Below, in pieces: positions 1 through 7,208 of a stretch of 16,199 nt of DNA. Below the pieces are notes generated by a model that did no database searches, was not told the origin of the DNA, and saw nothing but the letters and a program-made list of their open reading frames with translations. Source of the DNA: Neocallimastix lanati (nom. inval.) (Eukaryota > Neocallimastigomycota > Neocallimastigomycetes > Neocallimastigales > Neocallimastigaceae); the NCBI GenBank assembly GCA_016946835.1, contig JACVTC010000130.1, forward strand, positions 505,001 to 521,199, given 5' to 3'. Every line of letters begins with the position of its first letter. Positions within the stretch are counted from its first letter, which is position 1. A program made the translations under genes and the position numbers.

Positions 1-1790
1 AGTGAATCTGATAATGAATTTTTAAATGAAAGAAAACTTAAATATATAAACAAGAAAAGATCACATAGCAATAATTCAGATGATTCAGATGAAGAAAATT
101 TAACTTCCAGAAAAGAAAAATTACAACCAGAAAGTAATTAAAGATTTAAAATTTTTCAATATTAAAACAAATATCCCAACAACGTATCAATAAGCTATTA
201 ATTCACCAGAAAGTGAAGAATGGAAAGAAGCAATAGATGACGAATTAAAAAAAATATGTACGACAACAATGTTATGAAAGTGGTTAAAAAAAAAAAAAAA
301 AAAAATACCAGCTGACGCAAATATAATCGGTACTAAATGGGTCTTTGCCGAAAAGGATAATAAGAAGAAAAAGGCAAGACTAGTGACCCTTGGTTGTCAT
401 CAAGTTACTGGAGAAAGAATTTTATAGAGATATACTCCCCCAACAGTCCAAGCAGACAGTCTAAGACTTACGGTTGCTATTGCATCAAAGTTCAATTGGG
501 GATTTGAAACAAATGGATATAAAAACTGCTTACTTGAATGCAGATTTGGAAGAAAAGATTTATACAAAGATTCCTTATGGTGATAAAAAAATTTTTAATA
601 CTAATAAATTATGGCTACTTAAAAAAAAGCTCTTTATGGTTTAAAATAAGCTGGAAGAATGTGGTATAATGAAATATCACATTAACTCAGTAAAGTATAA
701 GTTTTTAGAAAATACAAAAAACTGACAAATGTCTCTTTGGGAAAATATAATAAAAATAATAAATTAACATTGGTTACTAACATTATATATAGATGATATT
801 TTAATAACAGGAATTAAAAATTTAAATAAACTATACTGTAAACAAATTAAAAGATAAATAAATATTAAACTTCTAAAGATTCTAATGCGACTAAAAATAA
901 TAGGTATAAATATTTATAAAACAAATGATGGTTATAAAAATAAATCAGATAGATTATATTAATAAAATAATAGAAAAATATATAATATGAAGAAAACAAA
1001 ACAAATAAAAACCCCATGCAGGAAAATTACAGAATATGAAAGAAATAATTCAAATTTAATAGATCTAAAAGAATATAAATCTTTACTTGGTGCATTACTC
1101 TATATCTCTGTAAAGTCAAGGCCTGATCATAATGTTTTCTGTAAGTGAAGCCTCAAGAATATGTGAAAAAATCCAACAGAAGCTGATTATAAAAATTTAA
1201 TGTAACATCTTACAATATTTAAAAGGTACAAAAAAAAAAAAAAAATAAATCTATACATTATAATAAAAATAATGCGAGAAAGTCTAAAAAAAAAAAAAAA
1301 AAATAATAAAAATAATAAATATTTATCGGATACTCAGATTCAGATTATGCTAACGATGAAAAGACAAGAAGATCTACAAGTTGGATATATATTTTTACTT
1401 GGAAAAAGCCCTATTTCATGGAAATCTCAGTTACAAGAAAAACGTAACTTCATCTAATACTGAAGCTGAATTTGTTAGTTTTAACTGAATGTACTAAACA
1501 AGCTTTATGGTTCAAAAATTTATTTAAGGAAATATTTAATCAAGATATAAAATTTAAAATTATGGTAGATAGAAAAGCAATGCATTGCAATTGCAATTGC
1601 TCAAGATACAAATTCTAAAGGAAGGTGTAAGCATATAGACTTAAGATATAACTTTATTCAAGAAGAAATTATGAAAAACGAAATTGAATTAGAATTCATT
1701 AATATTGAAAACATGTTAGCTGATCCTTTAACTAAAAGTATCTCAGGAGTACAAATGACAAAATTTACAAATTTAATTTTTAAAGAATAA
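1..1790 (+). pseudogene. Copia-type pol remnant (RT and RNase H), frameshifted
   Basis: Conserved copia pol blocks can be followed across all three forward frames. An acidic, Ser-rich linker comes first. Then follow the RT start (WKEAIDDELKK near 220-250, then a KWVF-like GTKWVFAEKD block near 330-358 and KARLVTLGCHQVTGE near 370-415), the catalytic LYIDDILITG block (YIDD at 786-797), SLLGALLYIS near 1083-1112, and the RNase H end (GYIFLLGKSPISWKSQ near 1384-1430). The family's terminal KHIDLRY (1629-1649) and ADPLTK (1719-1736) follow, and the frame ends at TAA 1788-1790. Stops and frameshifts separate these blocks, and several coincide with A runs (about 284-304, 1228-1246, 1282-1300). The open stretch 1272-1457 is only a surviving RNase H piece. 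The remnant appears to be old and non-functional. The 5' part is missing at the window edge. Confidence 0.88.
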
Positions 1791-1810
1791 TATTTCTTTA
1801 ACTGTATATA

Positions 1811-1854
<44 letters not shown>

Positions 1855-1890
1855 TGTATATAATAATTAAAATATTATATATACTTAATG

Positions 1891-1899
1891 TAGAGGGAA
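1891..1899 (+). other. Polypurine tract of element A
   Basis: TAGAGGGAA lies immediately before the LTR start TGTTAA. In LTR retrotransposons a purine-rich run here resists RNase H and primes plus-strand DNA synthesis. Its position fixes the 5' boundary of the LTR. Confidence 0.65.
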
Positions 1900-2152
1900 T
1901 GTTAAAGTTCAACATAATATTTAAATTTTTTGTACATTAAAGTATTATAAATATTTATAAATATTTATAATATATGATTATGTAATAATTTGTATGTAAA
2001 ATATAAAAAGAAAATTTTTTTATGAAATTAATGTTTTGAGTCTTTTTAAATACTATATTAAATCATATAAATTAATAAATAATAAATAAAATTTAATTGA
2101 ATAATAATACAATTTGCTGTGTACACATCATATCTTATATTGACTCCTTAAC
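1900..2152 (+). repeat. 3' LTR of copia element A (253 bp)
   Basis: It begins TGTTAAAGTTCAACA directly after the polypurine tract and ends GACTCCTTAACA, giving a perfect 6-bp terminal inverted repeat (TGTTAA/TTAACA) with the canonical TG...CA ends. A length of 253 bp is ordinary for Ty1/copia LTRs. It is followed by TATAT, which could be one half of a 5-bp target duplication. The other half is outside the window. Confidence 0.72.
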
Positions 2153-2465
2153 ATATATATATATATATTAAAGCCTAATCAATTTTTTAGATTATTTTCA
2201 TCAATAATTAATAATAAATTAGGTCATTATTAATGGTTAAAAAAAAAAATTGTTATTATTAAATAAATATTATTTGAAATTCTATTGTATTAATTTTTGT
2301 GAGATTAAAAAAAAAAAAAATAAAATAAAATAAAATAAAAAAAAAATAATATAAAAATATTAGGAAAACAAGATCATAAGATATCAAGGTTTTATGGTTT
2401 ATTGAACATTCAAAACATATATCGTTTATATATAATCATAGCTGTTTTTAATCATCAATTAATAT

Positions 2466-2554
2466 AGGCTCCAAATTATTAATACACAATAGGGTTTTAT
2501 GTTATATATATGCTAAAAACTATACTAATGATATATATTTAATTTTTGGAGCCT
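2466..2554. repeat. Inverted repeat pair, 10-bp arms, 89 bp
   Basis: AGGCTCCAAA (2466-2475) and its exact complement TTTGGAGCCT (2545-2554) bracket an AT-rich core of 69 bp. The arms stand out because they contain most of the G and C in the neighbourhood. This could be a small MITE-like relic or a chance hairpin. I do not see a clear target duplication. Confidence 0.4.
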
Positions 2555-2683
2555 CATATTTATTTTTATTTTTATTTTTTTTTTTATTAAGATGAGAGAC
2601 CGATAATATATATATAAATATAAATATAAATATATATATATATTTTTTTTAAAATAAATAAACTTTAATTTATTAATATTTTT

Positions 2684-2935
2684 TTGATCATTCCTTGCTA
2701 ATTTTGAGAGAGAGAGATAAAGGAAAAGGTCCATTTAAAAATATATTAAAATTTTTTTATTTTTTTATTTTATTTTATTTTATTTTTTTTATTAATTCAT
2801 TCTCTGATGGGTGGTTTTTAAAAAAAAAAAACAAAAAAAAACAAAAAAAAATTTTTTTAATCATTCCTGTTTAATTTTGAGAGAAAAAGAGAGAAAGGAA
2901 GAGGACCATTAAAAATATATTAAAATTTTTATTTT
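2684..2935. repeat. Degenerate direct duplication, copies 173 bp apart
   Basis: Two similar blocks share, in order, ATCATTCC, a TTAATTTTGAGAGA-like segment, a purine-rich GGAARAGG segment, CCATT and AAAAATATATTAAAATTTTT. The first starts near 2684 and the second near 2857. They differ by many substitutions and small indels, so the duplication is old. They may be two relics of one dispersed repeat. Confidence 0.5.
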
Positions 2936-3337
2936 TTTTTTATCTCTTTTTTTTATAACTACTTTATGTACTTTATAATACTTTGGTCTCTCCTACTTTC
3001 TTTGGTAAATCGATCGATGGAATTATTGAAATCTTGTCGATCAACTTTAAGAAAAAAAAAAAAAAAAAAAATAAAGTTTTATATATATAATACCATACAA
3101 TTCACTAGTATATCAATTGTTTAAGAATTGTTTTTTTTTAATTATATTCTATTTTTTATCTTTAAGTAAATAGAAATAATAAAATTTAAAATATAATAAC
3201 AATAATTATAATTATAATAATAATAATAATAATAATACTATTATTATTATATAGAAAAATAAAAATTAAAAAGCAAAAAAAAAAAAAAAAAAAAATAAAA
3301 TATATAAAAAATATAAAATAAAAAAATAAAATATAAT

Positions 3338-3800
3338 AAAATATAAAATATAAAATATAAAATATAAAATATAAAATATAAAATATAAAATATAAAATAT
3401 AAAATATAAAATATAAAATATAAAATATAAAATATAAAATATAAAATATAAAATATAAAATATAAAATATAAAATATAAAATATAAAATATAAAATATAA
3501 AATATAAAATATAAAATATAATATAAAATATAAAATATAAAATATAAAATATAAAATATAAAATATAAAATATAAAATATAAAATATAAAATATAAAATA
3601 TAAAATATAAAATATAAAATATAAAATATAAAATATAAAATATAAAATATAAATATAAAATATAAAATATAAAATATAAAATATAAAATATAAAATATAA
3701 AATATAAAATATAAAATATAAAATATAAAATATAAAATATAAAATATAAAATATAAAATATAAAATATAAAATATAAAATATAAATATAAATATAAAATA
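3338..3800. repeat. Heptamer tandem array (TATAAAA)n
   Basis: About 460 bp consist of roughly 66 copies of the 7-bp unit TATAAAA, interrupted by single-base losses near 3520, 3650 and 3785. Three units make 21 bp, so the array is open on the minus strand and translates as a repeating YILYFIF-like peptide. That open frame is a by-product of the period and not a gene. Confidence 0.95.
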
Positions 3801-4180
3801 TATAAGACTTCACAAGGGCATTATTATACTGTAGTATAATAATTAATGTTGACTTCACAATGTTAATCATAATTTTAAGATACGAAATTATGATCTTCAT
3901 TGGTTGCGCTAGCCTTGCTGGACTGTCTTACTGTTTCTTCGGCATTGACGCTCTTGGTGGTAAGTAGTACGATTCGATTTGAACCTATTGGACAAAGACC
4001 ATTGCTGGCCAATAGCAATAGGTATAATCGATTGAAGAGGAGCCGCAGTAACCACCAAGAATGGAATATCAGAATACGCACCTGATTTCATCTGGCACTT
4101 AAATAGATCCTTCCATTCCCTTGTACTGTTATTAATACTTCTTCCTCCAAGAAGGAAATTAAACACTTTTTCACACACAC
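3801..4180. other. Unassigned GC-balanced island with two hairpins
   Basis: Base composition here is visibly more balanced than in the flanks, and several overlapping short frames stay open on both strands. On the plus strand, ATG 3891 opens a 24-residue hydrophobic stretch (IFIGCASLAGLSYCFFGIDA) followed by GTAAGT at 3960, which looks like a splice donor. On the minus strand, frames from 4178 and 4081 overlap each other, so at most one can be real. I recognise no domain. Two perfect hairpins precede it: 3821-3842 (9-bp stem, TGTA loop) and 3866-3894 (10-bp stem). GACTTCACAA occurs twice (3806 and 3851). It could be a gene fragment, a non-coding RNA or part of an unrecognised repeat. Confidence 0.35.
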
Positions 4181-4208
4181 ACTAGAATCAACATACAAAC
4201 ATTATTTT

Positions 4209-4445
4209 CAATACTATTACTAACATTACTAATAATACTATAACTATTATTATTATTACTATTACTATTATTACTATTACTATTATTACTATTACTATTA
4301 TTACTGTAATTATTATTACTATTCCTATTATTACTATAACTATTATTACTATCACTATTATTACTATTACTATTATTACTATTACTATTATTAATGTTGC
4401 TATTATTACTGTTGCTATTATTACTGTTGCTATTATCATTATTAC
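4209..4445. repeat. ATT/ACT trinucleotide array
   Basis: An imperfect trinucleotide repeat mixes ATT and ACT, often in a 15-bp higher period, with CCT, GTT and TAA variants toward the ends. Read on the minus strand it encodes alternating Asn and Ser within an open frame (4171-4560). AT-rich genomes do carry Asn/Ser repeats inside real proteins, but no domain flanks this one and the frame is most simply explained by the repeat. Confidence 0.85.
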
Positions 4446-4690
4446 AATTAAAAATATCATTTGTCTGGTGGCTACGGGTTAAAAGCATTATATAAAAATA
4501 AAACGTGATCATTAACTTTACTACGAATAGGATTGAAAAAATGGACAATCCATTCACCAAATGCTTTATCCATTGTTTGTTTAATTTTAATTAAAAAAAA
4601 AAAAAAAAAAAATTAAAAAAAAAAAAAAAAATTTGAAATAAAAAAAAAAAAAAAAAAAAAAAAAAAGGGGTAAAAAAGAATTTCTTTTTT

Positions 4691-4695
4691 AAAAA
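4691..4695 (-). terminator. RNA polymerase III terminator of tRNA-Ala
   Basis: TTTTT on the minus strand lies 11 nt past the mature 3' end of the tRNA and is followed a few bases later by a further T run. Pol III stops at four or more T in the non-template strand. Confidence 0.75.
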
Positions 4696-4706
4696 TAGTA
4701 GTACAC

Positions 4707-4778
4707 TGGAGATATCGGGGATCGAACCCGAGGCTTCTTGCATGCAAAGCAAGCACTCTACCACTGAGTTATATCCCC
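4707..4778 (-). tRNA. tRNA-Ala(UGC)
   Basis: The minus strand folds into a complete 72-nt cloverleaf: acceptor GGGGATA/TATCTCC, D stem ACTC/GAGT, anticodon stem CTTGC/GCAAG around loop TTTGCAT, T stem TCGGG/CCCGA around TTCGATC, discriminator A. The anticodon is TGC (plus strand 4744-4746). The acceptor contains the G3-U70 wobble pair, the classic identity element read by alanyl-tRNA synthetase, which supports the assignment. There is no intron and no encoded CCA, as expected for a eukaryotic nuclear gene. The B box is GGTTCGATCC (4719-4728). A run of five T on the transcribed strand follows 12 nt downstream. The gene looks functional. Element B sits just upstream of its 5' end, and its 3' end is complementary to the primer binding sites of elements B and C. 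Confidence 0.97.
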
Positions 4779-4788
4779 AGTGGTAAAG

Positions 4789-4792
4789 AATG
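4789..4792. other. Target site duplication AATG, left copy
   Basis: AATG directly precedes the left LTR and is repeated directly after the right LTR at 11703-11706. A 4-bp duplication is within the range for Ty3/gypsy integrases. It marks a single insertion event 11-14 bp upstream of the mature 5' end of the tRNA-Ala gene. Confidence 0.75.
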
Positions 4793-5550
4793 TGATACAG
4801 ATTGGAATTCTTAAGCATAAAATTATTAGAAAGCTTGAATAATATCTAACCTATTCAACAACAAATTAATAAATTAAAATTTGAAATTAAAATCATAATA
4901 AAAAAATTTATTTTAATTAAATTCTAAAACTCGAAATTATACTTTAATTCTATTTTAATTTTTAAAATAATGAAATATTAATGTTAATTAATTTCTCTTT
5001 TTAATTAAAAGTAAATAGTTTGTAAACAATTTTTTCTTTTTTTTTATTATTTTGAATTCTTTGTTTATAATAATTCTTGTATTAATTGTTTATTTGTTTA
5101 TTTTATTGTTTATTTTTATAAATATAATTATTCTTAATTATTTTATTATTAAAAATTGTAAATACTTTAAATTATTGTAAAAATATAAATACTTGTAAAT
5201 ATTTTATAAAATTAATTTCTCGTTGTTATTAGAAATGTAATAAAAAAAATAATAACCAAATATTATAATAATAAATAATAATAAAAATTAATAAATAATA
5301 ATAAAAATTAATAAATATAATAATAAAAATTAATAAATATAATAATAAAAATTAATTCTAAACACAAAAGAAATGTATAATTTTGAAAAATTAATAACAA
5401 TTCAGTGTTAAGCTAGAATAATAATAACTTAATTATTAATAATAATAACATAAATTCATTTATATTAAATTTATATTAATTCAAACTTGATACATCTATT
5501 ATCACTTTTGAAGTAATAACTTCAAATTAAGATAATAGAATCGTTTGTCA
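4793..5550 (+). repeat. Left LTR of element B (758 bp)
   Basis: It starts TGATACAGATTGG and ends CGTTTGTCA, with TG...CA ends and a 3-bp inverted end (TGA/TCA). Read base by base it equals 10942-11702 except for a run three A shorter. It should hold the Pol II promoter and the polyadenylation signals, but the sequence is so AT-rich that I cannot single out a TATA box or poly(A) signal. Confidence 0.96.
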
Positions 5551-5552
5551 AT

Positions 5553-5561
5553 TGGTGGAGA
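5553..5561 (+). other. Primer binding site of element B (9 nt, tRNA-Ala type)
   Basis: TGGTGGAGA starts 2 nt after the LTR and is complementary to the 3' end of the tRNA-Ala at 4707-4778 (CCA, discriminator A and five acceptor bases). The match stops after 9 nt. Short sites are known in yeast elements such as Ty1 and Ty3, where other tRNA regions add contacts. The position and the TGG start are standard for minus-strand priming. Confidence 0.75.
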
Positions 5562-5567
5562 GTGAGT

Positions 5568-5597
5568 GATATAACTCCTATAAGAGTAAGTTATATC
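5568..5597 (+). promoter_or_regulatory. Hairpin just after the primer binding site
   Basis: GATATAACT (5568-5576) and AGTTATATC (5589-5597) form a perfect 9-bp stem with a 12-nt loop that itself contains CTATAAGAG. It begins 6 nt after the primer binding site, so it could influence tRNA annealing or initiation of reverse transcription in the genomic RNA. Confidence 0.55.
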
Positions 5598-5627
5598 TAT
5601 TTTAATTATTCAAGTAGATTTAAGTAG

Positions 5628-5669
<42 letters not shown>

Positions 5670-5670
<1 letters not shown>

Positions 5671-5994
5671 AATTATTAGGACGAGTGTTAGAATACTCGG
5701 TTATACGTTGTTTTTGAGTGTATTCAATAAGCTCATTTGCAACTCGTTTAGACGAATCTATTTGGTTAGAGACTGCGTAAAGGATTACTATAAAAGACGT
5801 AATCTAATCCCATATCTCTTCAACAGAGTGAGGTTGCAGTAAACGAGTTAACAACGGTTAATGCGCTTAGATCACCGAAGGTCTAAGATTAAATATATAG
5901 TTTTAAAATTTTCTTTTAAGGGTTTACTTGTTCCCTTTTTGTTATATTAACACCGCCGGTTTTTTTTTTATAGTTGTGAGGCAAAGGTGTTAAT
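5670..5994 (+). promoter_or_regulatory. Structured, GC-enriched leader of element B
   Basis: Between a 39-nt A tract (5631-5669) and gag lies a non-coding block with clearly higher G+C than the LTR. A 10-bp perfect long-range stem (AACTCGTTTA 5741-5750 with TAAACGAGTT 5840-5849) encloses a smaller hairpin (GATTAC 5783-5788 with GTAATC 5799-5804). Downstream are CTTAGATC/GGTCTAAG (5866-5887, 8 bp with one G-U) and ATTAACACC/GGTGTTAAT (5946-5994, 9 bp). The position between primer site and gag is where LTR elements carry packaging and dimerisation signals. That role is inferred, not shown. Confidence 0.55.
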
Positions 5995-6199
5995 TAAAAT
6001 AAAATTGTATACAAATACTACTATCTACAGTCGAAAGAATAATTAAAAAAAAAAAAAAAAAAAAAAAAATTTTTTTCTTTTTGCAAGAATAAATAAAAAA
6101 GAAATAAGTAAAATAATTCATAAATTCATAAATTAAGATAAGCGAAAATATAAATTGTAAGGTTTCTTTTTAAAATTTATAAATAAAATAATAATAATA

Positions 6200-7168
6200 A
6201 TGGAAAATTCAACCAAGGCAATAACCTTTAATAGGTTACCTATATTAGGGAAGGATAAGGTTTCCTTTGAGGAATGGCATTTTTCGTATGAACGCTGGTG
6301 TAAAGCTAATAAAATAGAAGAAGAAGAAGATAAAATTGAATACTTAATCTCCTTAACTACAGATATAGCGAGAACCATTGTATTCAATTCATTAAACAAA
6401 GAAGCACCAGATAGTTACAAAACTATAATAAATAAATTAAGAGGACATTTCAGAGTCTCTACCTCTAAAAATGCCAGATTATTGGAATTATCTACAGTCA
6501 TTATTAAAAAAGGGGAAAGAATTTCTGAATTTGATGTAAGATTCAATACCCTATGTAATCAAGTGAATTTAGAAATTAGTGACAAAGTTATCACTTCATA
6601 TTATATTAATGCTTTTAAGAATTGGGGTAAAATTTATGAAGCCTTATTAGAAGAGGAACCAACCTCACTTCAGGATGCAATGAAAATAACATCCAAGAAA
6701 GGAAAAATTATTGCTTTAATGGAAGAAAATAAAAATAAATATAAAAAATTACACGGAGTTAACAAGAAAGAAATAAAAGATTTCAATGAATCTAAAAATT
6801 ATAATAATAATTATAACAATTATAATTATAGAAATGATTATTTTTCAACTTCAAATTCCAGATCGAATAATAAGCAATATAACAACAATAATAATAATTA
6901 TAATCGTTACGATAATAAAAATAAACATAATGATAACTATAATAACAATATAAGAAATAATAGGTATAAAATGCAATCAAGAGAAGAAATAAACAAAGGA
7001 ATTGAACATAGAATGAACACTTTAAGGTACCCTCAATCAACAATAGAAGATTTAGATGACATTACAAAAAAATTAGAACAATTAAAAATAAATTTTTGTG
7101 TACAATGTAAACGAATTGGTCACAAAATGAATGATTGCCCTGAAAACGACGAAAGCCATTTAAATTAA
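6200..7168 (+). CDS. gag: Gag (capsid/nucleocapsid) of element B
   Basis: This 322-residue protein would assemble the virus-like particle and package the element RNA in the cytoplasm. The N-terminal half (about residues 20-175) has the helical, Trp-containing character of retrotransposon gag capsid domains, starting with FEEWHFSYERWCKANK. Residues about 199-255 are dominated by Asn and Tyr, a prion-like low-complexity linker. A single CCHC zinc knuckle of form CX2CX4HX4C lies at the C terminus (Cys300, Cys303, His308, Cys313) and should bind RNA. The ATG at 6200 has A at -3 and G at +4, and the upstream sequence is AT-rich leader. Translation normally stops at TAA 7166-7168. A fraction of ribosomes should shift to the -1 frame just before the stop to make Gag-Pol. 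Confidence 0.93.
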   Translation: MENSTKAITFNRLPILGKDKVSFEEWHFSYERWCKANKIEEEEDKIEYLISLTTDIARTIVFNSLNKEAPDSYKTIINKLRGHFRVSTSKNARLLELSTVIIKKGERISEFDVRFNTLCNQVNLEISDKVITSYYINAFKNWGKIYEALLEEEPTSLQDAMKITSKKGKIIALMEENKNKYKKLHGVNKKEIKDFNESKNYNNNYNNYNYRNDYFSTSNSRSNNKQYNNNNNNYNRYDNKNKHNDNYNNNIRNNRYKMQSREEINKGIEHRMNTLRYPQSTIEDLDDITKKLEQLKINFCVQCKRIGHKMNDCPENDESHLN

Positions 7169-7208
7169 TAATCGGGAGTACGCAATCTCCCAGGACAATT
7201 AAAATTGC
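7159..7208 (+). promoter_or_regulatory. -1 ribosomal frameshift signal of element B: slippery site and pseudoknot
   Basis: TTTAAAT (7159-7165) lies in the gag frame as T TTA AAT, the X XXY YYZ pattern needed for -1 slippage, and the gag stop follows at once. After an 8-nt spacer comes stem 1, GGGAG (7174-7178) with CTCCC (7187-7191). Loop bases GCAAT (7182-7186) pair with ATTGC (7204-7208) as stem 2, giving an H-type pseudoknot with a 3-nt first loop and a 12-nt last loop. The pol frame is open from 7144, so a shift here yields Gag-Pol. Element C carries the same arrangement with different stem sequences. Confidence 0.85.

Larger units (their letters stand above)
1..2152 (+). mobile_element. 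Element A: decayed Ty1/copia LTR retrotransposon, 3' part
   Basis: The window opens inside the pol region of a Ty1/copia-type element and runs through RT and RNase H remnants, a stretch of 37 A (1816-1852), a polypurine tract (1891-1899) and a terminal LTR (1900-2152). RT before RNase H with no integrase after them is the copia gene order. The reading frame is broken many times, so this copy cannot be autonomous. The 5' end lies outside the window, so the 5' LTR and the target duplication cannot be checked. Confidence 0.85.
2153..3337. other. AT-rich non-coding DNA with minor repeats
   Basis: I see no supportable gene here. The stretch is made of A/T homopolymers, short TATA and ATAA runs, a hairpin-forming inverted repeat (2466-2554) and a degenerate direct duplication (about 2684-2760 and 2857-2935). 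The few open frames are low-complexity Ile/Tyr/Lys/Phe translations without any recognisable domain. Confidence 0.7.

Noticed and set aside
3247-3900. Long minus-strand open frame with a repeating YILYFIF-like peptide
   Set aside because: It is fully explained by the 7-bp TATAAAA array, whose 21-bp super-period contains no stop in that frame. It has no domain and no non-repeat core.
3965-4030. tRNA-like A-box and B-box motifs on the minus strand (TGGCCAGCAATGG and GGTTCAAATCG)
   Set aside because: The boxes are only about 26 nt apart, too close for a tRNA, and no acceptor or anticodon stem can be formed.
3891-4178. A spliced gene starting at ATG 3891 with a GTAAGT donor
   Set aside because: The 24-residue hydrophobic start and donor are suggestive, but no acceptor leads to a recognisable continuation, so I list the island as unassigned.
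4171-4560. Minus-strand Asn/Ser-rich open frame
   Set aside because: Nearly all of it is the ATT/ACT microsatellite. The flanking residues show no recognisable fold, and a second minus-strand frame is open across the same repeat.
4591-4818. Minus-strand open frame covering the tRNA gene
   Set aside because: It translates a functional-looking tRNA and homopolymer T runs and also enters the LTR. It is a chance frame.
5553-5570. A full 18-nt primer site for another tRNA in element B
   Set aside because: Read as a tRNA 3' end, the bases beyond the first nine do not give a valid T loop or pairing T stem, so only the 9-nt tRNA-Ala match is supported.
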